A stretch of DNA of 64,000 nucleotides from Theropithecus gelada (lineage: Eukaryota; Chordata; Mammalia; Primates; Cercopithecidae). A program made the translations under genes and the position numbers. The notes beneath the pieces were generated by a model. The model saw only the letters and a list, made by a program, of their open reading frames with translations, was not told the DNA's origin and did no database searches. This document shows, piece after piece, positions 36,464-45,249 of this stretch (its first letter is position 1; each line of letters starts with the position of its first letter). The stretch is from positions 19,008,543 to 19,072,542 of the forward strand of contig NC_037680.1 in assembly GCF_003255815.1 (NCBI RefSeq), in the 5' to 3' direction.

Positions 36464-37405
36464 CTACAAGCCAATATCACTGATGAACATTGATGTAATA
36501 ATCTTCAACCAAATAATAACAAATCAAAAGCAACAACACATTAAAAAATCATTCATCATGATCAAATAAGCTTTAACCCTGGGATGCAAGGATGATTCAA
36601 CATATGCAAATCAGTCAATGTGATGTATTAACAAAATGAAGGACAAAAACCATGTGATAATTTTAATTGATGCTGAATAAGCATTTGATTAAGTTCAACA
36701 TCTCCTTATTATAAAAACCCTAAAAAACTGGGGATAGAAGGAACATACCTCAACATAATAAAAGCCATATTCAATGACCCACAGCTGGCATTATAAATGA
36801 ATGGGGAAAACAGAAAGCCTATCAATGGATGAATGAATAATGAAAATGTGGTATGCACACACACACACAATTGAATACTATTCAGCTATATAAAAGAATG
36901 AAATCATAATGTCATTTGCAGCAATGTAGATGAAACTGGAGATTATTATGTTAAGTGAAATAACTCAGGCACAGAAAGACAAATACCATACATACTCACT
37001 CATAGGTAGAAACTAAAATCTTAACCTCATGAACATAGGGAATAGAATACCAGATACTTGAGTCTGGGCAAGGCTGGGGAGGGGAATAAAGAGAAGTTTA
37101 TTATGGATACAAACATACAGTTAACTAGAAGAAATATTTTTTCTAATGTTTGATAGCAGACTAGGGTGACTCAATTTAGCAAAAATATTGTGTATATTTC
37201 TAAGTAACTAGAAGAAAGGATTTTAAATGATAGCATCACATAAAAATGATAAACACTCAAATTGATGGATACTTCAAATAACCTGACTTGATTAGTACAT
37301 GTTCTATGCAACATTCACACATGTTCGTATATACACACACACACACACGTATAATATAAATATATAAATAAATGTATATATATAACATTAAAATTATTGT
37401 ATATA

Positions 37406-38160
37406 AATAAAAGGCAAAATATACAAATCTATTGTGCTTCCAAACACTAGCAATAAACAATCAGAACCTGATTTTTAAATATATAGCTTATAATAGCACC
37501 AAAGTCAAATATTGAGAAATAATTCTAACCAAAAACTAAAACTCCTCTATTCTGAAACCTGCAAACATTGCTGAGAAAAAAAGAAGTCCATTTGTATATC
37601 TTCTGTGAAAAAATGTCTGTTCAAGTTCTTTGCCCTTTTTTTAATCAGGTGGTTATTATTATTATTATTATTTGCTATTGGGTTGTAACAGTTTCTAATA
37701 TATTTTGGACATTAACCTATTATCAGATATATGATTTGCAATGACCAGATGGCATATGATAGGATGCCCAACATCATCAAACATCATCAATTATTAGAGA
37801 AATGCAAATCAAAACTAATTACATATCACTTTGCACCTGACAGGATAGCTACACAATTTTTTAAAAAAGGATAAGTGCCAGCAGGAATGTGGAAAAATTG
37901 GAACACCTAAACACTGTTAGTGGAAATGTACAATGGTATAGTATCTATGAAAAACAGTATGCAGTTTCCTTAAAAAATTAAAACTATAACTACCATATAA
38001 CTCAGAAATTTCACTAATCCATATATATTTAAAATAATTGAAGTCAAGATCTGGAATAGATATCTACATTCTCATGTTCCTTGTAGCATTATTCATAATG
38101 ACCAAGATGTAGAAAAAAACAGGTATTCATTGATAAATAAATAAAGAAAATGTAGTCAAA
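37406..38160 (+). mobile_element. Old L1M ORF2 fragment with an internal inverted segment
   Basis: Three blocks of L1 ORF2: sense at 37415-37588 ('attgtgcttccaaacact', 'caataaacaatcagaacctg'), antisense at about 37589-37742 ('catttgtatatcttctgtg', 'tgtctgttcaagttctttgc', 'attatcagatatatgattt') and sense again from about 37743 ('caacatcatcaaacatca', 'gagaaatgcaaatcaaaac') to 38160. The inverted block maps to ORF2 just before the third block. About 1 kb is missing between the first and second. No intact frame. Confidence 0.8.
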
Positions 38161-39180
38161 TTAATGAAGAAATACCCCTTGTCCGTGGATTGAAAGAGTA
38201 TTGATAACATATAAATGTCCTCCGAATGTAAACTGAAACAATGAAACTTCCAGAAGAAACTTGTGAAAATACCTTCATAACCTATCCACAAACAAAAAAT
38301 AAATAAATAAATAAAAAATAAAAAATAAAGGATACAAAAATTTAAGGAAAAGATTTATATTTTGGCATAACATAAATTAAGAACTTCATTAAAAGTATTC
38401 ATTAAAAAATACTATTACAAGAGTGCATTAGTCCATTCCTGCACCACTATAAAGAAAGTCCTGAGACTGTGTAAATTATAAAGAAAAAATGTTTAATTGG
38501 CTCATGATTCTGCAGGCTGTACAGGGGGCATGGCTGAGGAGGCCTTAGGAAACTTACAACTATGGCAGAAGGGAAAGGAGATGTCTTACATGGCTGGGGC
38601 AGGAGGAAGAAAGAGAAGGGGGAGGTGCTACACACTTTTAAACAACTAGATCTCATGAGAACTCACTGACTATCACTAGATCCACCCCCTTGATCCAATC
38701 ACCTCCCACCAGGTTCCTCCTCCAACACTGGGGATTACGACTGGACACGAGATTTGGGCAAGGATGCAATTCCAAATCATATCAAAGACTGAATAGGGAA
38801 ATACAATACTGAAAGATGATAATTACAATACATATATCTAAAAATATACTGTGCAGAATATATATAAACAACTTCTGCAAACCAATAAGGAAAAGAACAA
38901 CAATATAATAAATAAAAGTCAAAAAGACTTGCACAGGCATTTCATAAAAATAGAAAATGCCAATGGCCAATAAAAGTCAAAGTAGTGGTTATCTCTGGGG
39001 AAGCAGGACCACAGGAAAGATATATTCTGGAGTTTTGGGAAAATTATATAATGCCATTTACTAGTGCTGTATAAATTAATGGGTTATGCATTTAAGATTT
39101 TGTACCTACCTATGCATCTGTTATATTGATTTTTGGATTTTGGATGTAACTATCTATATTTTAGTATACAACTAGCAAGA
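38161..39180 (+). mobile_element. Second old L1M fragment, split by an MST LTR
   Basis: ORF2 sequence (38165-38423, e.g. 'tccgtggattgaaagagtat') is interrupted by the LTR and resumes at 38785-38975 ('tacaatacatatatct', 'ggccaataaaag'). It ends in L1M-like 3' UTR ('agtagtggttatctctgggg'). This block carries ORF2 parts absent from the neighbouring fragment, so it is a separate insertion or fragment. Confidence 0.7.
38424..38784 (-). mobile_element. MST-type LTR (ERVL-MaLR), antisense
   Basis: Plus strand reads 'tgcattagtccattcct' at the left end and 'ccaaatcatatca' at the right end. Landmarks are 'gcaggctgtacagggggc', 'cttacatggctggggcagg' and 'ccaatcacctcccaccagg'. The 5-mers aagag (left) and aagac (right) are a plausible target duplication. 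Solo LTR nested in an old L1M. Confidence 0.9.
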
Positions 39181-39187
39181 CTTCCCA

Positions 39188-39282
39188 TTTTCTTTCTTTT
39201 CTTTTCTTTTCTTTTCTTTTCTTTCTTTTCTTTTCTTTTCCTTTCTTTTCTTTTCTTTTCTTTTCTTTCTTTCTTTTTTTTG
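39188..39282. repeat. (TTTTC)n microsatellite in the tail of an Alu
   Basis: A run of TTTTC units with TTTC ends at the 3'-tail side of the antisense AluJ. Confidence 0.96.
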
Positions 39283-39552
39283 ACACAGGGTCTTACTCTA
39301 TCACCCAGGCTGGGGTACAGTCATGTGATCCCAGTTCACTGCAGCCTGGATCTCACGAGCTCAAGTGATCCTCCACACTAACCTCCAAAGTAGCTGGGAC
39401 TTAAGGTGTGCACCATTATGATTGGCTAATTTGGTGGGGTTTTGTGGGCATGGAGTCTCACTATGTGTGTCCAGGTTGGTCTCAGACCCCTGGGCTCAAG
39501 AAAACTGCCTACCTTGTGCTGGGATTACAGGCATGAGCCACCGCACCCAGCC
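39283..39552 (-). mobile_element. AluJ-type SINE, antisense
   Basis: Starts 'gacacagggtcttactct' and ends 'gccaccgcacccagcc'. It is strongly diverged and has several internal indels in the right part, as expected of AluJ. Confidence 0.94.
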
Positions 39553-40189
39553 AACTTTAGGTTCTGATTGAACTCAGGTGAAGAGAGGACACTACAGTGA
39601 CTAGAAGCTATGGTACAGGAAGCCCTGCCACTTGAGCTTTATATGCCAGGAGTTCAATGCAATTCTCTCTGTGCTGAAACTATTCTCCATTTGGAAATGT
39701 AATTGTCACTCTCTAGATTAGTGCCTAACTAGAGAGTATTCAGCCTTCCAGAACCCTCAAGCAAGAAGTGACTGTTCCTCCTCCTCAGTGCTGTGGAAGA
39801 CAGATGTTTTACTCTGTAAAGCAAATGAAGCAGAGGTTTGAGATCCCCAAGCACAAGGGAAAAGAAGGGGGGAGGTAGGGACTGAAATAAAGAGAGATTT
39901 TTATGAAAATATTCATTAGTAACTGTAGACTCCCAGTAACCTCCTCACTGACCCTCACTACCTTAAAGGAAGATTGCCATCCAGGCAAATCACAATCCCT
40001 ACCCTAACTAGATCCAAGTAAAAGATGGAAGATTTTTGCTCTGGAGAAACTGAATGACCCAGAGAAAAAAAAAAACTCTTCAAACTAAAACTTCTATCAT
40101 ACTACATTCATTTCAAGTGCTACCCAGAAGTAATATTTTTCTTAACATTTCTGATCAGTGACACTAAACCCTGACATGATTTCCAGAAG
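39553..40189. other. Unannotated sequence
   Basis: No gene recognised. It is less AT-rich than average and could contain an old LINE 3' UTR that I cannot name. Confidence 0.5.
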
Positions 40190-40312
40190 GGCATATTGCC
40201 ACTGAAGTTGCAGTATACATTGCAGTTCCCTGCCCTACAGCACCAACACACTCTATGGCTCTAAGTAGGTGCTAATAAATATTTTCTGAGTTTATTAATA
40301 AATTCAGCCACA
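40190..40312 (+). mobile_element. Possible L2 3' end
   Basis: 'ctctaagtaggtgctaataa' followed by 'atattttctgagtttatta' resembles the L2 3' end. Short and diverged. Confidence 0.4.
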
Positions 40313-41024
40313 TACTTGTCAAATCTGAGGAATCAAAAGTTACAACATTACTGGAAGTAACTTTTGTAGGTCAACTAATGTTCCCTGGGCACAATAATTT
40401 CTAAACAGCTTCTATCATATTTCTGTACAATGTCAAGATGGAAGTGAACAAACGCACATGGAACTTTAGAGCTTTTATATTTTTGCTTCAGTGAAGCTAA
40501 ACCAAATTTTTTAATAGCTTAAAGTCAATCTCTCTGCTATCTTTTCAAAATTTCAGCATCAGAATTAATGAAAGGTTTTTGTGGAGTTTCAGACTAGTAA
40601 CTTAAAAAGACATTGGTAGTCTGTGTATCCATGGAAATAGGAAATGAGTAGATTTTTTGATAAGATTATGCTATCTTTGGGATAGGTCATAATGACACCT
40701 GGCGAAAAGGAATTGCAGGACAGAAAAGGGCCTGAAGCAAGCCCATCCTCATTAATTTTATCTCAACTCTATTGCTCTCATTTGTCACTGGCAATATATT
40801 CCTCCACCCTCAAGCTCCACAAGTTGTTTCCAAAATTTATTTAGTGTCCTGGTTTTCATGGAACCTTTGCTATCCTAAATGAGTAGGATAACTCACTTCC
40901 TACTTACTGGAAAGGGTTAAAGAAGCATTATCGAATTAATTTTTTGATTACAGCTATTGTTCTCATTTTTAGAATACATTATCGTGCTGCTATTCACTGA
41001 TTTCCTAAGTAAAGCAGCCATACT
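40313..41024. other. Unannotated sequence
   Basis: No recognisable gene or repeat. Confidence 0.6.
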
Positions 41025-41175
41025 TTTGAAGTTTCTCAGTTTTATACACTGCCTCATTGATTCCTCTTAGGATTTAATAACATAATGCTAGTAAGGTGCT
41101 TAGCATGGTACCTGGCACAAGCAAGTGCGTGTTAACTGATAGTTGTGTAAGTTGTTATATTTTTATCAGCACTAG
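41025..41175 (-). mobile_element. MIR SINE fragment, antisense
   Basis: Contains 'gtaaggtgcttagcatggta' followed by 'cctggcacaagcaagtg', the MIR 5'-half read on the opposite strand. Confidence 0.7.
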
Positions 41176-41519
41176 ATAGCAGTTTCATGCATTTTCCATT
41201 ATTTTTTAAAAACTCAAGTATTTTATCTTATTTCTGGCTACTGGCGAAATGATGTAGAATCATCATAACTAAATGGTATACTTTATTTTTTACATGATCT
41301 CTTTACTTCTCTTTTTCAGAGTAAATATAGAGTCACACAAACACTGATTTACATAATTACAGTTTTGAGAAAATTCATTTCACTATTAGCTTGTTCAAAA
41401 AATTAAAATTTTGTATGTTTAACGTGTACAGCACGAGGTTTTGATATAAATCTATACAGTGAACAGATTTCTAAAGTTAAGCTAATTAATATATTAATCT
41501 TTCCATATAGTTACCGTGA

Positions 41520-41561
41520 GAGAGAGAGAGAGTGTGTGTGTGTGTGTTTGTGTGTGTGTGT
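41520..41561. repeat. GA/GT compound microsatellite
   Basis: A GA run (about 41521-41532) is followed by a GT run (to about 41561), at the left border of the Tigger1 piece. Confidence 0.95.
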
Positions 41562-42090
41562 TGGCACAAGTGACTTACCTTTTGGCCTACCTTGGCTTTT
41601 GATATGTCTTCCACACTAACCGTAATGATTTTTATAATAGCTTTTGATTTAAAGTGAGAGATATATAACTCTTCCTTTCTCTTGAAAACTTAGAGGCCAT
41701 TGCAGGGTTCTGAACTGGCCTAATTTTCATATTGTTTTGTCTCAGGGAATAGGGAGGACTCAGAATGAGAGAGATGAGTGGTTGGTGAGAGGAACAGTTA
41801 GAAAACACACAACATGTATTTATTAAGCTTGTCATCATATGTGGGTGTGGTTTGAGGCACCCCAAAACAATCTTTGATTACTGATGACAGATCACCATAG
41901 CAGATATAATAATGAAAAAGTTTGAAATATTATGACAACCACCAAAATGTGACAGAAAGACATGAAGCTTGTGTTCTTAAAAAAATATTGCCCATAGACT
42001 TGCATAATGCAGGGTTGTCACAAACCTTTAATTAGCAAAACATGCAATATCTGCAAAGTACAATAAAATGAAGCATAATATAATGAGGTG
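41562..42090 (-). mobile_element. Tigger1 DNA transposon 5' fragment, antisense
   Basis: Read on the minus strand from 42090: terminal-repeat-like sequence ('ctcattatattatgcttc'), 5' non-coding ('ttgtgacaaccctgcat'), and then the start of the transposase at 41700. It is truncated on its 3' side at the GT microsatellite. Tigger1 is a pogo/Tc1-mariner class element that is extinct in primates. It lies nested in the old L1M 3' UTR. Confidence 0.92.
41632..41700 (-). pseudogene. N-terminal remnant of Tigger1 transposase
   Basis: Starting at the ATG complement at 41698-41700, the frame reads MASKFSRERKSYISLTLNQK, which matches the N-terminus of the Tigger1 transposase family (helix-turn-helix, CENP-B-like). 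It ends at a stop after 22 codons, so the catalytic DDE domain is lacking. Not functional. Confidence 0.88.
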
Positions 42091-42789
42091 GCAACACAGT
42101 ATTATTAAGTATAACCCCCATGCTATACATTAGATCTCTATAACGTGCTTATCCTACATAACCAGAACTTTGTACATTTTGACCAACATCTCCCCATGCC
42201 CCCAACCTCTGGTCACCACTACTGTGTTTCTGCTTCTATGAGTTTTACTATTATAGATAACTCATAAAAGTGCAATCATTCAGTATTTTTCCTTCTGCAT
42301 CTGGCTTATTTCACTTATCATAATGTCCTCCAGGTTCATCCATGTTGTTTCAAATAGGAGGATGTTTTTCTTTTTTAATGCTAAGCAATTTTCCATTATA
42401 TGTGTGTGTATTCATTGGTGTGTGTGTTTGTGTGTGTCACTATTTCGTTATCCATCTAGCCATTCACTGACACTTAAGTGGATCCACATCATGGCTATTG
42501 TGAAGATCACTGCAGTGGACATGGGAGTGCCGCCATTTCTTCAAGGCTCTGCTTTCAATTATTTTGGATATTTATGCAGAAGATGAATTGATAGATCATG
42601 GGTAGTTCTAATCTTAATTTTTTGAGAAACTTCCATATGTTTTCCAAAAGACTTTACCAATTTGCCATCCCACCAACAATGTACAAGGATTCCCTTTTCT
42701 CCATAGGATAGCCATTGTCCTATTAGGTTTTAGACTAATACCAGGAAAATAGTTCATTCCTATTCTGCTTTGTTTTCTCTCAGAAAATC

Positions 42790-43084
42790 TTTTTTTTTTT
42801 TTTTTTTTTTTTGAGACGGAGTCTCGCTCTGTCGCCCAGGCTGGAGTGCAGTGGCCGGATCTCAGCTCACTGCAAGCTCCGCCTCCCGGGTTCACGCCAT
42901 TCTCCCGCCTCAGCCTCCCGAGTAGCCGGAACTACAGGCGCCCGCCACCGCGCCCGGCTAGTTTTTTGTATTTTTTTAGTAGAGACGGGGTTTCACCATG
43001 TTAGCCAGGATGGTCTCGATCTCCTGACCTCGTGATCCGCCCGTCTCGGCCTCCCAAAGTGCAGGGATTACAGGCTTGAGCCAC
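42790..43084 (-). mobile_element. Young AluY of Old World monkey type, antisense
   Basis: Starts with T23 and 'gagacggagtctcgctctg', and ends at 'gcttgagccac', so the first ten or so bases of the Alu 5' end are missing. It carries 'gcagtggccggatctcag', the Old World monkey AluY signature on the opposite strand. I could not find a clean target duplication. Confidence 0.95.
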
Positions 43085-44087
43085 TCTTAATCAGGAAGTG
43101 TTTGTTCTCCTTTATTCTTTAGAACTTGACACAGAAAAATGTACACTTTATGCTATTCAATTGTATCAGTTTTTAACTTAAAATCCTTATAAAGCAGACT
43201 TAACTGTTCTTGCAAGGATATTTATTTGCTTTCTCTTGCTCAATTGAATTTCTTTTCTAAAACTAAACACATTATATTTCACCTGTCTTTTGTAATTAGA
43301 ATTATCAAACATCTTGGTATGCCTTGGACACGTCTATTCATGCCTATTTTCCTCACATTTATTCTATTATGCATTTGGGTTTGATTTTTCATATTTTAAT
43401 AATGTATAAAGAGTAACATTATTTTATGCCACTGGCTGTGGCAGATCCACACACTGACTTTCAGTCTGTCTTGTTCTTGACATTGTCAATTTAAAACTTA
43501 GTTAACACTGAAAAACAATCAATAAAAACTGGTGTTTCATTCCTAAGATCATCTACAACTCAAGGTAATAATACTATATATATATGCATATATATAACAA
43601 TACTATATATATATGCATACATATATATATGGTCATATATATATGACCAAAGTAAGAAGATAATTGCCAAGCATGACATCCATGCCCATAATCAGAAAAG
43701 GAAGATTGCCATAATGAATTGTGTCTTTATTTTATATTTTATTTGTTCTTACAGTTATTTTAGTTTTCTCTTAATAAGAATAAAATATAGTGTTTATGGA
43801 TGCACATAAGGATAAAATTATTTGAAAAGGCAAGGAAGTGATTACTATGAAATTCCAAGTAGCAGTAGTTACTTTTGAAGTTTAGGAAGGGTTGAACATT
43901 GAAATGGGGTAAATGAAGAGGTTCTGGTGTGGCTAGCAATGTTTTATCTCCCGATGTGAGTGATAGTTATGGGGATATCACCTTCTAATACCTTATTAAA
44001 CAAACACCTTATAATACCTTATTAAACAAGCAATGCAACTTTTGTCCCTTCATTTGAAACTTTCCATTTTTCTATTTCATCAGTTGA
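43085..44087. other. Unannotated AT-rich sequence with a palindromic TA tract
   Basis: No gene recognised. A TA-rich tract at 43572-43650 contains two copies of an 'aatactatatatatatgcat' type unit and a perfect palindrome. Confidence 0.55.
43630..43649. repeat. Perfect 20-bp palindrome
   Basis: The sequence tggtcatatatatatgacca is its own reverse complement, in a TA-rich tract. A cruciform is possible in principle. Confidence 0.95.
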
Positions 44088-44099
44088 CAAATTATATTT

Positions 44100-44329
44100 G
44101 CTGGATGTGGTGGTGTGTGCCTGAAGTCCAAACTGCTCGGGAAGCTGAGGTAGGAGGATTGTTTGAGCCCAGGAATTCTGGGCTACAGTGCACTATGCAA
44201 ATTGGGTGTCTACACTAAGTTCAGCATCAATATGGTAATCTCCTGAGAGCAGGGAATCACCAAATTGCCTAAGGTGGGGTAAACCAGTGGAGGTCACAAA
44301 CAGAGCAGGTCAAAACTCTCATGCTGATA
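44100..44329 (+). pseudogene. RN7SL: 7SL RNA (SRP RNA) pseudogene, 3'-truncated and tailless
   Basis: The 5' end lies at 'gctggatgtggtggtgtgtg', aligned to the start of 7SL RNA. It continues through the unmistakable 7SL-specific S-domain: 'cactaagttcagcatcaata', 'gtaatctcctgagagcaggg', 'ttgcctaaggtggggtaaac' and 'acagagcaggtcaaaactc'. Alu lacks this central part, so it is 7SL, not Alu. It stops at 'catgctgat', about 60-70 bases short of the end. No A-tail follows. 7SL is the RNA backbone of the signal recognition particle. Many substitutions make this copy a pseudogene. Confidence 0.93.
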
Positions 44330-44419
44330 AATTATGTTAATAAAACAGCTTTCACTATGATGCTGTGAAAAATTTAAAGTCACTATGCAATAAGTCAAAT
44401 CTTTCAGAATCAAATGTAC

Positions 44420-44755
44420 CGTAACCCTCCTTATTTGCAGGCGGTATGTTCCAAGACCCCCATGTGGTGCCTGAAACTATGTATAGTCCTGAATATTATA
44501 TATAGAGTACTATAATTTTTCTTATATTTGTATATACATACCTATGATAAATTTTAATTTTTAAATTAAGCACAGTAAGATATTAACAACATTAACAATA
44601 AAATAGAATAATTGTAACTATAATTACGTTATGCACGTTCTCCCTCTTTAATACTATATTGTACAATACTCACGTAGTATTTTCAGACTGTAGTTGACTT
44701 TGAGTAATGAAAACAGAGAAAGTGAAACTGCTGCTAAGGAGTGATTGCTGCAGTG
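44420..44755 (+). mobile_element. Tigger/pogo-type MITE fragment
   Basis: Reads 'ccctccttatttgcaggc', 'atgttccaagacccccatgt', 'cctgaaactatgtatag', then an AT-rich core ('acctatgataaa', 'taagcacagtaagatatt'). This is the non-autonomous DNA element whose terminal sequence derives from 'ccttatccgcgggggatacg'. I believe it belongs to the MER44/Tigger-type MITEs, but the exact name needs a database match. The right end is diverged. Confidence 0.7.
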
Positions 44756-44950
44756 TCTAAATTCAAAAAAAGTTAAAATATAGGTAAAGTGAAAAAAGGC
44801 AATACATTTAAAGAGGAAATAAAATTACAAGAACTTGTGGCTAATAGGTTAAGCATATATGTAGACACACACTCATACACAAACATACATAGTTATATGT
44901 ACACACACAGATCTATAAATGTCTACACATAAGCATTGGATATCTGAGAG
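44756..44950. other. Unannotated sequence
   Basis: AT-rich spacer with CA-type dinucleotide runs (about 44864-44911). Confidence 0.6.
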
Positions 44951-45249
44951 GTTTTTTTTAAATTTTAAAATGTTTAAATTTTTATTTTTATTTCAGGAGC
45001 ACATGTGCAGATTGGTTATATAGATCCATTGTATAATGTAGGTGTTTGGTATATGGATTATTTCACCTCCCAGTTAATAAACATAGAACCTGATAGGTAG
45101 TTCTTTGACCGTCGCCCTCCCCCAACCCTCTGCCCTCAAGTAGGTCCCAGTGTCTATTGTACCATTTCTTGTGTTCATCTGTACTTAATGCTTAGTTCCC
45201 ACTTGTAACTGAGACAATGTGGTATTTGGTTTTCTGTTCCTGCATTAGT

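Larger units (their letters stand above)
41398..42706 (-). mobile_element. Old L1M, antisense (3' UTR and ORF2 end), split by Tigger1
   Basis: The 3' UTR lies at 41398-41561 ('ttttgatataaatctatac') and the body resumes at about 42091 ('cagtattattaagtataac', 'gaccaacatctccccatgc', 'ctccaggttcatccatgtt', 'tttgccatcccaccaacaat'). Between them lies a nested Tigger1 piece. A GA/GT microsatellite sits at 41520-41561. Confidence 0.87.

Noticed and set aside
44100..44329. Alu or FLAM call for this element
   Set aside because: The central 7SL-only S-domain sequence is present, which Alu and FLAM lack.
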